Source: Roseibium salinum (lineage in GTDB: Bacteria; Pseudomonadota; Alphaproteobacteria; Rhizobiales; Stappiaceae). From it: DNA of 64,000 nt. The DNA lies in assembly GCF_026240905.1 (NCBI RefSeq), contig NZ_JAPEVI010000002.1, positions 376,977-440,976 on the forward strand, read 5' to 3'. How positions within the stretch are numbered: position 1 is the stretch's first letter; the number at the start of each line of letters is the position of its first letter. The position numbers and the translations under genes were made by a program. Positions 38,412 to 48,169 of this stretch are shown piece after piece. The notes under the pieces are model-generated. The model had not been told where the DNA came from. It saw nothing but the letters and a program-made list of their open reading frames with translations, and did no database searches.

Positions 38412-38443
38412 GGTCCCTCCCCGGTTGCCGCTGCCGTCCCGTC

Positions 38444-38884
38444 TCACCGGTTGAGCGGTGGACCCTCAAAGCTGTGGCGCTCATATTGCGGCAGATCGTC
38501 GTTGATCGTGTACCATGGCGCCTTCGAGCCGACAAAGATGTGTTCTTGGGGCCGCATCGCCGGCTGATCGATGAGCGTTCCCAGGGTGACATGCACGAAG
38601 GCACCGTCGCGCACGAGCGAATAGAGGAGCGAACCGCAGGTCCTGCAGCGCGCATCGTGGTTGTTCGCCTCGCCGAAGATCATGAGGTTGTCGCCACCCC
38701 TGATGACTTCCATTTTCTCTCGCTCGATACCCGCAAACGGTTTGAAGGCGGAACCGGTCATCTTCCGGCAATCGGCGCAATGGCAAATGGCCGCGTAGCC
38801 GAACGCATCGGCCACCGTGTAGTGAACGGCGCCGCACTGGCAGCGTCCGGCCAGCATGCGGACGCCTGATCGGGAATCAGCCAT
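38444..38884 (-). CDS. GFA-family (glutathione-dependent formaldehyde-activating enzyme-like) zinc protein
   Basis: A 146-residue protein of the GFA/CENP-V fold with two zinc sites: CQC at residues 15-17 and CHCADC (34, 36, 39), and CRTC at 80-83. It starts MADSRSGVRMLAGRCQCGAVHYTV. Family members bind glutathione or small carbonyl adducts, but most are of unknown function and the original formaldehyde role holds only for the Gfa branch. The halogenase gene starts 32 bases later in the same direction, so the two may share a transcript. Confidence 0.85.
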   Translation of the reverse strand: MADSRSGVRMLAGRCQCGAVHYTVADAFGYAAICHCADCRKMTGSAFKPFAGIEREKMEVIRGGDNLMIFGEANNHDARCRTCGSLLYSLVRDGAFVHVTLGTLIDQPAMRPQEHIFVGSKAPWYTINDDLPQYERHSFEGPPLNR

Positions 38885-39020
38885 CGGGTCCTCCTTGTTT
38901 TCAGAAACTTACTTCCTGCTGCCGGAAAGGCGCAACGGCCGGTCGAATGCGGCCCCTATGCTCTAGATGTCGTGTTTCAACAGCGGACATGTGGACTGGT
39001 GCTGAGTGGCCTCCCTGCTC

Positions 39021-39058
39021 CCTCATGCTGAGGAGGGCCGAAGGTCCGTCTCGAAGCA
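39021..39058 (+). repeat. REP-like repeat left of the IS110 element
   Basis: A 38-base repeat with internal symmetry: CCTCATGCTGAGGAG at its outer end and CGTCTCGAAGCA at its inner end. An inverted copy lies on the other side of the insertion element at 40228-40266. Confidence 0.75.
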
Positions 39059-39069
39059 TGGGCGGCATA

Positions 39070-40220
<1,151 letters not shown>

Positions 40221-40227
40221 ACATAGT

Positions 40228-40266
40228 TGCTTCGAGACGCGAGCAAGCTCGCTCCTCAGGATGAGG
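40228..40266 (-). repeat. REP-like repeat right of the IS110 element
   Basis: An inverted copy of the repeat at 39021-39058. Its inner end TGCTTCGAGACG is the exact reverse complement of the left inner end, and the outer CTCCTCAGGATGAGG differs at one base. The internal part differs (GCGAGCAAGCTCGC, itself a palindrome). Confidence 0.75.
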
Positions 40267-40307
40267 GTGGTTTTGCTGCTCTAACGCTTTAAAAGAAAAC
40301 AACTTTT

Positions 40308-40337
40308 CTGCATTCAGGTATGTCCACTTGAAGGCAG
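40308..40337. repeat. Diverged hairpin beyond the second GH4 gene (copy 2)
   Basis: The left arm CTGCATTCAGGT is identical to that of the hairpin at 36380. The right arm has changed (ACTTGAAGGCAG), so the stem is imperfect. Flanks are also shared: a TTTT run before it, and GTTGA with CCTAG after it. It lies 25 bases beyond the stop of the minus-strand GH4 gene. Confidence 0.6.
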
Positions 40338-40361
40338 GTTGACCTAGCAGATTCCTACCGA

Positions 40362-41813
40362 TCAGCCAGCCCCCGCGGCCCGCCGCAGTTCCTCGATCGT
40401 CCGCACCTGTTTGCGCGCGGCGCCCTGCCAGTCGCGCGTCGCCACTTTCGAGCTGGCGAGCCGCTCCCTGGCGGCCGGGACGGCGTCGGCATATTGGGGC
40501 AGCCATTCTTGCTGCGCCACCACCATCTCGTCCGCCATAGCCCAGACTTCCTCCGGCGTGCACACGGCGCCGACCAGAGGATCGTGCAGCATGGCGAGTT
40601 TCAACAGCTCGATATCGCCGGTCACCGCCGCTTCCACCGCCATCCGCTGGACGGAAATGGACGCCGTGCAGGTGGCCGCGCAGGCGAGCGGCAGCGTGAT
40701 GCCCTCCACCATGTTTATCCCGAACCGGTCGACGAAACCGGGGCTCTCGATAATGGCGTCCTCGGGCAGATTGGTGATGATGCCGCCGTTTTTCACATTG
40801 AAATGGCCGCGATAGACCCGCCCCGTCTCCCTGGCCTCGATGATCCAGGATGCATGCTCGGTGGTACGTTTGTGCTCCGACAGCGGATTGCCGGCGTCCT
40901 CGAGGAACTTTGGAAAATCAGTTTCGAACCAGTTGCGCATTTCCGTGCAGTGGCGCAGATACCCGCCGGTTTCGCCGTGGATCCACTCGCTCATGTCGAT
41001 CCACCTTTCGATCTCCCCCGGCCGCTTGCGGTACCAGGGCAAATATTCGGACAGGTGTCCGTTGCTCTCGGTCGAGTAGACACCGAACCGCTTCAGAACG
41101 TCGATCCGGAGTTTTTCCTGTTTTGAATAGACGGGATGGCGCTCGAAGGCGGCGATCAGTTCCTCCTTCTCGATCTTGCGCCCCTTCGCGCGAATGTCGA
41201 GATACCAGGTCTGGTGATTGATGCCGCTGCAGACATAGTCCAGCTCGTCCTTCTCCACTCCAAGCACCCGGGCGATCTGCGCGGCGCCGTGCTGCACGCC
41301 GTGGCACAGGCCGACCGTCTCCACGCCGCCATATGTCAGCGCCGCCCAGGTGTTCATGGCCATCGGATTGGCATAATTCAGGAACAGCGCCCCGGGCTCG
41401 GCGACCTCCCGGATGTCCTTGCAGAAGTCCAGGATCACGGGAATATTGCGCTGGCCGTACATGATGCCGCCGGCACACAGCGTATCGCCGACGCACTGGT
41501 CGACGCCGTATTTCAGCGGAATTTCGACGTCCGTCGCGAATGCTTCCAGCCCGCCGACGCGCACGCAGCTCATGATATAGCGCGCGCTTTCCAGCGCTTC
41601 GCGACGGTCGGTCGTCGCCGTCACGCGCGCCGGCAGATCGTTCACCGCGACGATCTTCTCGATGATCTGGCGGATCATATCCAGGTTGTGGTCGTTGATG
41701 TCGGTCAGCGCGATCTCGATATCGGCGAACTCGGGAACCTTGAACAGGTCCGATACCAGTCTCTTGGTGAATTCGACCGAACCGGCACCGATGACGGCAA
41801 CCTTGAACGACAT
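40362..41813 (-). CDS. Glycoside hydrolase family 4 (alpha-glucosidase/alpha-galactosidase type)
   Basis: A 483-residue GH4 enzyme, start KVAVIGAGSVEF (residues 4-15), metal ligands expected at C170 in LCHGVQHG and H200 in GINHQTWYLD, and GDTLCAGGIMYGQRN. The CHGVQ form differs from the CHSVQ of the MelA-like gene at 35 kb, so the two are not a recent duplication and probably act on different alpha-glycosides (or galacturonides). There is no transporter next to it; it may depend on one of the importers in this window. An AraC-type regulator diverges from it 96 bases away. Confidence 0.87.
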   Translation of the reverse strand: MSFKVAVIGAGSVEFTKRLVSDLFKVPEFADIEIALTDINDHNLDMIRQIIEKIVAVNDLPARVTATTDRREALESARYIMSCVRVGGLEAFATDVEIPLKYGVDQCVGDTLCAGGIMYGQRNIPVILDFCKDIREVAEPGALFLNYANPMAMNTWAALTYGGVETVGLCHGVQHGAAQIARVLGVEKDELDYVCSGINHQTWYLDIRAKGRKIEKEELIAAFERHPVYSKQEKLRIDVLKRFGVYSTESNGHLSEYLPWYRKRPGEIERWIDMSEWIHGETGGYLRHCTEMRNWFETDFPKFLEDAGNPLSEHKRTTEHASWIIEARETGRVYRGHFNVKNGGIITNLPEDAIIESPGFVDRFGINMVEGITLPLACAATCTASISVQRMAVEAAVTGDIELLKLAMLHDPLVGAVCTPEEVWAMADEMVVAQQEWLPQYADAVPAARERLASSKVATRDWQGAARKQVRTIEELRRAAGAG

Positions 41814-41909
41814 GATGACTTCCTCCTCGAAGGTTTGAGCGGTTCTCCAAGGAGTAGCCTGTCACCGACTATTCGTGTAGAGAAAGCTTGTGCGAAAGAG
41901 GGTAACATT

Positions 41910-42794
41910 GTGCTGTCACGTCTGATCGAACACCGTCACGGCATGCGCCGGATCGAGCCGCCAAAGGGTGGGCTCGGCCTGTTTTGCATGGCAAGCGGCG
42001 CGGGTTACGAATTGCGTGTCAACGAGGTTTATTCATGGGACGGGCTGCAGCGCGGCGATATTCCCTTTGTGCTCATCCAGCATACGATCGCAGGCGAAGG
42101 CAGGCTCGATTACGAGGGCACGCGCCACGTCCTGTTGCCGGGCAGGACCATGCTGCTGACGTTTCCGCACGCCAACCGCTACTATCTGGAACGGGGCAGG
42201 AGCTGGGAGTATTTCTGGATCATTCTGTCCGGTCGCGAAGCCCTCAGGCTGGCCGGCGCCATTCTGGCTGTTGAAGGCCCCGTGGTGACACCGGCGGTCG
42301 CGGCGGTGGACCGGCTGGCCGGGGCTTGCCTCGCCCTGCTGTCAGGCACCGCCGACACGCCGGGCGCGGTTTCGGCATCCGCCTATTCGGCCATGGCCAC
42401 GCTCTATGACGAGGCCATCGGTGCGGTGACGGGGTATGCCGACTTGCCGGCGGCTGTCCTGCGCGCGCAGCGCTTCGTGGCGGAAAACTTGGGTCGGAAG
42501 ATCGACGTGGCCATGCTGGCGCAGGCGGCAGGCCTCAGCCGCGCGCATTTCGTGCGCATGTTTACCGGCGCGGTGGGGGTGCCGCCGTCGGACTATGTCT
42601 TCGAAAAGCGCATGGAAAGGGCAACGCGCATGCTGCTGGCCACCGATGCCACTGTCGGCGCCGTCGCCAGGGCCTGCGGATTTGCCGATGCCAATTATTT
42701 TTCAAAGGCTTTCCGGCGGGCTCAAGGCTGCTCGCCCGGAGACTTCCGCGGCGCGGGCCGTACCGGGCTGCTCAAGGCCCTGCCGGAGGGCTGA
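41910..42794 (+). CDS. AraC-family transcriptional regulator
   Basis: A 294-residue regulator with an N-terminal cupin-like ligand domain (GAGYELRVNEVYSWDG, GEGRLDYEGTRHVLLPGRTMLLTFPHANRYYLE) and a C-terminal double helix-turn-helix (NLGRKIDVAMLAQAAGLSRAHFVRMF and TVGAVARACGFADANYFSKAFRR). The frame is open far upstream, across the GH4 gene. GTG 41910 is chosen because a GAGGG site lies before it and the product starts LSRLIEHRHGMRRI. The divergent layout indicates control of the second GH4 gene. Confidence 0.87.
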   Translation: MLSRLIEHRHGMRRIEPPKGGLGLFCMASGAGYELRVNEVYSWDGLQRGDIPFVLIQHTIAGEGRLDYEGTRHVLLPGRTMLLTFPHANRYYLERGRSWEYFWIILSGREALRLAGAILAVEGPVVTPAVAAVDRLAGACLALLSGTADTPGAVSASAYSAMATLYDEAIGAVTGYADLPAAVLRAQRFVAENLGRKIDVAMLAQAAGLSRAHFVRMFTGAVGVPPSDYVFEKRMERATRMLLATDATVGAVARACGFADANYFSKAFRRAQGCSPGDFRGAGRTGLLKALPEG

Positions 42795-42912
42795 GACACC
42801 TGCTGGGCGAAACCATCTCCGAAACCGCCACAAACCATCCGAAGCCTTTGTGACTGCTCGTCTTTCCGCCGAACTGCCGCCTTCTCGGGCAGGAAATGTG
42901 ATCCGGGAGAAT

Positions 42913-42937
42913 GGAACCCTCGGTTGCGCGCGTGGTT
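42913..42937 (+). promoter_or_regulatory. EcfG-type promoter candidate before the RND pump
   Basis: GGAAC at 42913-42917, then 16 bases and GGTT at 42934-42937, close to the alphaproteobacterial GGAAC-N16-17-CGTT consensus. It lies 34 bases before the chosen TTG start. Confidence 0.5.
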
Positions 42938-42971
42938 TGCCTCACGGGCACCTGCACAATCGGAGCGGATT

Positions 42972-44342
42972 TTGAGAACCTCATCGTGGATAGTTGTAGG
43001 CTTGCTTGCGGCGGTCACGGCGTGGATGGCGAGCGGCCTGTTTTTCGGTGAAGAACCGGAGGACGAGCCGGCGCAATCGGCGCGCTCGCGCCCGACGCTC
43101 GTCGGGGTCAGGACATCAAGCGCCGAAACCATTCCCCAGTATGTCTATTCCCAGGGCGTCGCCCTACCGTTTCGAACCAACGACGTGGTGGCCGACATCA
43201 GCAGCCGCGTTGAATCCATCGAGATCCAGCAGGGAGACGAGGTCGAAGCCGGTGAAACGATTGCGCATTTGCGGCCCGAAGCGCGCACCAGCCGGCTGGA
43301 AAGCGCCCGCAGACGGGTAGAACAGCTTGAAACCGATGTCGAAGCGATACGCCGGCTTGTCACCCAGGGATTTGCAACGGAGAGCCGGCTACGCGACCTG
43401 GAGTCGCAGCTCAGCGACGCGCGCGCCACGCTTGCCGATGTCAGCGAGCAAATCCAGGACACGGCCGTCAAGTCGCCTATCTTCGGCATCGTCAGCGATC
43501 TCTATGTGAACGAAAACCAGTCGCTGCCGGCCGGAACGGCACTCGCCCGCATCGTCAACAATGCGCCCTTGCGGATCATGCTGAACGTTTCCCAGCGCGA
43601 AGTGGGCGCGATCGAGCGCGGGGACCCGGCGGTGATCAGGTTTGCGGTTGATGATCTCGCATCCGGCCGGGTCTGTTTCGTCGCGCCCGCCGCCGATCCC
43701 GAAACGCGGACATTCCGCGTTGAGATCCGGGTTCCGAATGCCGACCGGAGCATCCCCGCCAATATCAGCGCCGAGGCGAGGCTCCGGACCGGCGACGAAA
43801 AGGCGCATTTCGTTTCCCCCGCGGTGCTCACGCTGGACGATGCCGGCCGGCTGGGCCTGAAATCCGTGACGCAGGACCGGACCGTCGAGTTTATCCCGGT
43901 CAGGATCATCCGCGGCGGCAGGGACGGCTTTTGGGTCACCGGGCCGCCAGACGAGTTTCAGCTGATCTCACGGGGCCAGGGGTTCGTGCGCGCGGGCGAA
44001 CCCGTGCGTGTCGAGCGTAAGGACGAGGAAAGCGGTGCCGGGAAAGACGGCACCTTCAGCGCCCCGCTGCCGACGGCGGGCGTGCAGGACGAAAAATTCG
44101 ATAAAGCGGAAGAGATAGCCGAGCCCCCGTCCGTATCGGACCTGTGCCGCGGTGTCGCGGCCAATGCGCCGCCGCCCGGTTCAGGGCAGATGACAACGCA
44201 GGGCGCAATTGGAGCGACCGGCTCGGTCTCCGGCAGTTCGGCGGCAGGATCCCTTTCCAGCACCGGCGGAACGGCAGCGTCCGGTCTCGCTGAACCGGCG
44301 GAGGGAAGCGAGCCGCAGGGTGAAGCGGGCGGTGCGCCATGA
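42972..44342 (+). CDS. RND efflux periplasmic adaptor (membrane fusion protein)
   Basis: About 456 residues. A single N-terminal membrane anchor (SSWIVVGLLAAVTAWMASGLFF) is followed by the lipoyl half-motifs VESIEIQQGDEVEAGETIAHL and AVKSPIFGIVSDLYVNENQSLPAGTALARI, which flank an alpha-helical hairpin (residues about 105-155). Then come the beta-barrel and membrane-proximal domains. An unusual low-complexity Gly/Ser/Ala/Pro-rich tail of about 70 residues ends the protein. The start is unsure: no good ATG exists. TTG 42972 has a GGAG site seven bases upstream and lies downstream of the promoter candidate, whereas TTG 42924 lies inside it. The next gene overlaps by four bases (ATGA). Confidence 0.85.
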   Translation: MRTSSWIVVGLLAAVTAWMASGLFFGEEPEDEPAQSARSRPTLVGVRTSSAETIPQYVYSQGVALPFRTNDVVADISSRVESIEIQQGDEVEAGETIAHLRPEARTSRLESARRRVEQLETDVEAIRRLVTQGFATESRLRDLESQLSDARATLADVSEQIQDTAVKSPIFGIVSDLYVNENQSLPAGTALARIVNNAPLRIMLNVSQREVGAIERGDPAVIRFAVDDLASGRVCFVAPAADPETRTFRVEIRVPNADRSIPANISAEARLRTGDEKAHFVSPAVLTLDDAGRLGLKSVTQDRTVEFIPVRIIRGGRDGFWVTGPPDEFQLISRGQGFVRAGEPVRVERKDEESGAGKDGTFSAPLPTAGVQDEKFDKAEEIAEPPSVSDLCRGVAANAPPPGSGQMTTQGAIGATGSVSGSSAAGSLSSTGGTAASGLAEPAEGSEPQGEAGGAP

Positions 44343-47300
44343 ATTCGCTGATCGATATTGCCTTCAACCGCAACCGGGTGACGACGCTTATTCTGCTGAT
44401 GATCCTCGCGTTCGGCAGTTACGCCTATTGGCAGATCCCCCGCGAATCCGCCCCCGATGTACCTATCCCGATAATCTATGTTTCGGTTGCCTATCCGGGT
44501 GTTTCGCCGGAAGACGCCGAACGCCTTATCCTGCGGCCGCTCGAGACTGAACTGCAATCGGTCGAAGGAGTGGACGAACTGAAAGCCGTGGCCGCCCAGG
44601 GATATGCCTCCGTCACCGTGGAATTCACCGCAGGTTTCGATGCCGACCAGGCCGAACGCGACGTTCGCCAGGCTGTCGACACGGCGAGCGCGGAATTGCC
44701 CGAAGGCGCGGAAGAGCCCGTTGTCCAGGAAGTGAATGTGGCGCTGTTCCCGGTCATCACGGTGATGCTGTCCGGCCCGCTCACCGAGCGTGCCCTGATC
44801 GACGTCGCCGAGGGGTTGCAGACCCGGCTCGAACGGCTGGCGGATGTCCTCGAGGTCGACATCGGCGGCGCCCGCACCGAGATGCTGGAAATCCTCGTGG
44901 ATCCGACCGCCCTGGAGACCTACGCCGTCCCCCTCGACCAGTTGCTTGCCACCATCAGCCGCAACAACCAGCTTGTCACCGCCGGAGCGATCGACAGCGG
45001 CGCGGGAAAGATCACGCTTGAGGTTCCCGGCGTCATAGAAGACATCAACGATGTCAGTGCCATTCCGGTGAAGGCGTCCGGGAGCACGGTCGTCACGCTT
45101 GGCGATGTTGCCGTCGTCCGCCGCAGTTTCGAGGATCCGACGGGTTTTGCCCGGCTGGACGGAGAGCCGGCCGTCGCGCTCGAAGTGAAAAAGCGGATCG
45201 GTGCCAACATCATTGAAACCACCAACGAGATCAGAAACGTTCTCGAAGGCGAGCAGGACCGGATGCCGGAAAGCGTCAGGGTCACCTATCTGCAGGACCA
45301 GTCCCAGGAAGTGCGCTCCACCCTCGGCGATCTGCAGAACAACGTCGTGATGGCCGTGCTGCTGGTGATGATGGTCACGGTGGTGACACTGGGTTGGCGT
45401 AATTCTCTGCTTGTCGGCCTTTCCATTCCCGGCTCGTTTCTGGCCGGCATCATCGTCCTGTCCTGGCTGGGCTATACGCTGAACATCGTCGTGCTTTTCA
45501 GCCTGATCCTGGTTCTGGGCATGCTGGTCGATGCGGCGGTGGTAACCACGGAACTGGCGGACCGCCGCCTGGCCGGGGGCTATTCGCCCCGCGAGGCCTA
45601 TAGGTCTGCCGCCAAGCGCATGTCCTGGCCGATGATCTCGGCGACACTGACCACGCTGTGCGTGTTCTTTCCGCTGCTCTTCTGGACAGGAGTGGTGGGT
45701 GAGTTCATGAAATTCCTGCCGATCACGGTCATCGGCATTCTCATCGCGTCACTGGCCATGGGCCTGATCTTCATTCCGGTTCTCGGCAGCCTGATCGGCC
45801 GGCGCAAACCGAGGCAGGAAACGGAGGAGAAGGCGCTGTCGGCGGCAGAGAGCGGCGACCTTGAGGACCTGGACCGCGTCACATCCGTCTACGTGTCCGC
45901 ACTTCGCTCCCTGCTTGCGCATCCCGTCCTCACGCTTCTGGCGGTCCTGGCGTTCCTGATCCTGACGATCGTCGCCTATGGCACGTTCGGCCGCGGCGTC
46001 GAGTTCTTTCCCGAAATCGAACCGCGCTTCGTCCAGGTCACCATCAAATCCCGGGACAACCTTTCGATATACGAGATGGATGAACGGGTGGCGCAGGTGG
46101 AAGAGGCCATCCTCGGGACCGAGGGGATCGAGCACATCTATTCGCGCACGATCGACGCCACGTCCGGTGGCGGCGCCGGCCAGACATCGGCCGATACGAT
46201 CGGCACGTTGCAGCTCGACCTGCTGGAATGGGATCAGCGGCGCAAGGCCAGTGAAATCATGGCTGAGGTGCGCGAACGGACCGCCGGTATCACCGGCGTC
46301 AGGATTTCAACGACCGAGCAGGAGATGGGGCCGGGACAGGGCAAGCCGATCGAGTTGCGGCTCACCGGTTCCGGTCTTCCGGAGCTTGAGGAGGCTGCCG
46401 CGCGGGTCAGGCAGATGATGGCGGATATCGGCGGGTTCACCGATGTCGAGGACGATACACCGGTGCCGGGGGTCAAGTGGCAGATCCGTGTGGACCGCGA
46501 GAAGGCGGCGCGCTTTGGCGCCGACGTCGCAACGCTTGGCCAGGCCGTCCAGCTGGTTACCCAGGGATTGAAGCTGGCCGAATACCGGCCGGGGGACGTC
46601 GAGGAGGCCGTGGACATCCGTGTACGGTTCCCGGCGGACGAACGCACGCTGGATCAGTTGTCCCGTCTGTCGATCCCCACCGACCGCGGCCAGATCCCGA
46701 TCACCAATTTCGTCGAGATCGAGCCGAGCGAACGCACCGGTATCATCAACCGGCACAATGCGCAGCGCACCGTTACCATCCGCTCAGGTGTGGTGCCGGA
46801 CGCCCTGCCGGCGAACAAGACCGAGGACCTGCGCCAGGCGCTGCACTCGGCCGAACTTCCGGCAGGCGTTTCGTGGCGGTTCGTCGGACAGCAGGAGGAA
46901 ATCGACGAGGCCGGCCGTTTTCTCCTGGGGGCCTTCCTGACGGCAATCGCGCTGATGTCCGTCGTGCTTGTCGCCCAGTTGAACAGTATCTACCAGGCGC
47001 TGGTGGTCATGAGTGCCATCGTTTTCTCGATCACCGGCGTGCTGCTGGGTCTCCTGGTGACGAACAGGCCCTACGGAATCGTCATGGGTAGTCTCGGCGT
47101 CATTTCGCTGGCCGGCATCGTGGTCAACAACAACATCGTCCTGATCGACAGTTTCAACGAAATGCGGGCAAAAGGCTTCGACACGTTCGAAGCTGCGCTG
47201 CGTTCCGGCGCACAAAGGTTGAGACCGGTCTTTCTCACGGCGATCAACGACATACTCGGCCTGATGCCGCTTGTGCTCGGCCTGAACGTCGACCTGATCA

Positions 47301-47500
47301 ACCGGCAGATCCAGCGCGGTGCTCCTTCGACCCAGTACTGGATCGAGCTTTCCACAACGGTGGCCGGCGGCCTCGCGTTCGCAACCTTCCTCACGCTGAT
47401 GCTCACGCCCTGCATGCTCCTCATCGGCCACAGGACCAGCGACTGGGTCGGCAAGCGATTCAGGAACCGGAAAAAGGCCGCGGCTGCGGAAGCGACATAG
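44339..47500 (+). CDS. RND efflux pump inner-membrane transporter
   Basis: A 1053-residue HAE1/AcrB-type transporter with the expected 12 transmembrane segments and two large periplasmic loops. It starts MNSLIDIAFNRNRVTTLILLMILAFGSYAYWQIPRESAPD-like, the normal TM1. In TM4 the proton-relay motif reads GMLVDAAVV: D398 is kept but the second aspartate of AcrB (D408) is alanine. In TM10 the motif is GIVVNNNIVLID, with no lysine at the K940 position. So the proton path differs from AcrB, although related subgroups share parts of this. No outer-membrane factor gene is present. Substrates are unknown. Confidence 0.9.
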   Translation: MNSLIDIAFNRNRVTTLILLMILAFGSYAYWQIPRESAPDVPIPIIYVSVAYPGVSPEDAERLILRPLETELQSVEGVDELKAVAAQGYASVTVEFTAGFDADQAERDVRQAVDTASAELPEGAEEPVVQEVNVALFPVITVMLSGPLTERALIDVAEGLQTRLERLADVLEVDIGGARTEMLEILVDPTALETYAVPLDQLLATISRNNQLVTAGAIDSGAGKITLEVPGVIEDINDVSAIPVKASGSTVVTLGDVAVVRRSFEDPTGFARLDGEPAVALEVKKRIGANIIETTNEIRNVLEGEQDRMPESVRVTYLQDQSQEVRSTLGDLQNNVVMAVLLVMMVTVVTLGWRNSLLVGLSIPGSFLAGIIVLSWLGYTLNIVVLFSLILVLGMLVDAAVVTTELADRRLAGGYSPREAYRSAAKRMSWPMISATLTTLCVFFPLLFWTGVVGEFMKFLPITVIGILIASLAMGLIFIPVLGSLIGRRKPRQETEEKALSAAESGDLEDLDRVTSVYVSALRSLLAHPVLTLLAVLAFLILTIVAYGTFGRGVEFFPEIEPRFVQVTIKSRDNLSIYEMDERVAQVEEAILGTEGIEHIYSRTIDATSGGGAGQTSADTIGTLQLDLLEWDQRRKASEIMAEVRERTAGITGVRISTTEQEMGPGQGKPIELRLTGSGLPELEEAAARVRQMMADIGGFTDVEDDTPVPGVKWQIRVDREKAARFGADVATLGQAVQLVTQGLKLAEYRPGDVEEAVDIRVRFPADERTLDQLSRLSIPTDRGQIPITNFVEIEPSERTGIINRHNAQRTVTIRSGVVPDALPANKTEDLRQALHSAELPAGVSWRFVGQQEEIDEAGRFLLGAFLTAIALMSVVLVAQLNSIYQALVVMSAIVFSITGVLLGLLVTNRPYGIVMGSLGVISLAGIVVNNNIVLIDSFNEMRAKGFDTFEAALRSGAQRLRPVFLTAINDILGLMPLVLGLNVDLINRQIQRGAPSTQYWIELSTTVAGGLAFATFLTLMLTPCMLLIGHRTSDWVGKRFRNRKKAAAAEAT

Positions 47501-47593
47501 CGTCCAATTCTTAACACCAGCAGCTTGCCCTCAAATGACAGGAGGCGGCGCCTGCAAGTCCCTGGTCGCCCGCTGCAAACGCTCTCACGGTGA

Positions 47594-47950
47594 TCAGACA
47601 AGACCACCGAACACCAGCGCCGCCGCACCGGCCAGGATTGCAATGACGATTGCGACAAGCAGCAGCTTACCGACTGGCCACGCCGCCTTGCGGGGCGGCG
47701 GCGTGTCGAACTCGCGCATCGCGCTTGCCTTACTGCCCTGATAGTCGCTCGGGTTGGGATTCCACTGCGCCTGCCGGTCCGTTGCCGCGGCCTCGGCTGT
47801 CGTCGGCGTACCTCCGGATTCCGCATCGGTTTCCATGGGGGCCGCGGCGGGATCAAAGCCTGGCTTCTTGTCGCCGGCAAGGCCACGTTGAATATCGCCG
47901 CGCACGTTGGACGGCGTGGTGCCGTCGCTTTCTGGCTTCCGGTCTGGCAT
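47594..47950 (-). CDS. Small hypothetical protein with C-terminal membrane anchor
   Basis: A 118-residue protein. The first 85 residues are polar, acidic and probably disordered (KPESDGTTPSNVRGDIQ, then DTPPPRKAAWPVG), followed by a single transmembrane helix at about 92-116 (LLLVAIVIAILAGAAALVFGG). The N-terminus would lie in the cytoplasm (tail-anchored type). A GGAAG site precedes the ATG, and a perfect EcfG-type promoter lies 82 bases upstream. No family is recognised. Confidence 0.7.
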   Translation of the reverse strand: MPDRKPESDGTTPSNVRGDIQRGLAGDKKPGFDPAAAPMETDAESGGTPTTAEAAATDRQAQWNPNPSDYQGSKASAMREFDTPPPRKAAWPVGKLLLVAIVIAILAGAAALVFGGLV

Positions 47951-48031
47951 TGGCTTCCTTTTCCGATCGGGAATGACAACAGCTGGCCGGCGCCGGCAAA
48001 CTATCCGTCTCCTCGCCGCTGATGTCTTGCA

Positions 48032-48056
48032 AACGAACGGCGGGCGGCGGAGTTCC
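48032..48056 (-). promoter_or_regulatory. EcfG-type promoter (perfect match) before the small membrane protein
   Basis: On the minus strand GGAAC (48056-48052), 16 bases, CGTT (48035-48032). All nine consensus bases match at the standard spacing. Confidence 0.7.
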
Positions 48057-48115
48057 GCGAATTCGCGGGTCCCGGCGCCGGAGCACGTCCTGCTGAAGCT
48101 CGATCACTCGGTTAC

Positions 48116-48140
48116 GGAACATCCGTCCGGAACGCCTGTT
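48116..48140 (+). promoter_or_regulatory. EcfG-type promoter before the SDR gene
   Basis: GGAAC (48116-48120), 16 bases, TGTT (48137-48140); eight of nine consensus bases. It ends 29 bases before the ATG and is divergent from the promoter at 48032. Confidence 0.65.
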
Positions 48141-48169
48141 TGGAGGGCTGGCAACCCAAGGAGACCAAG

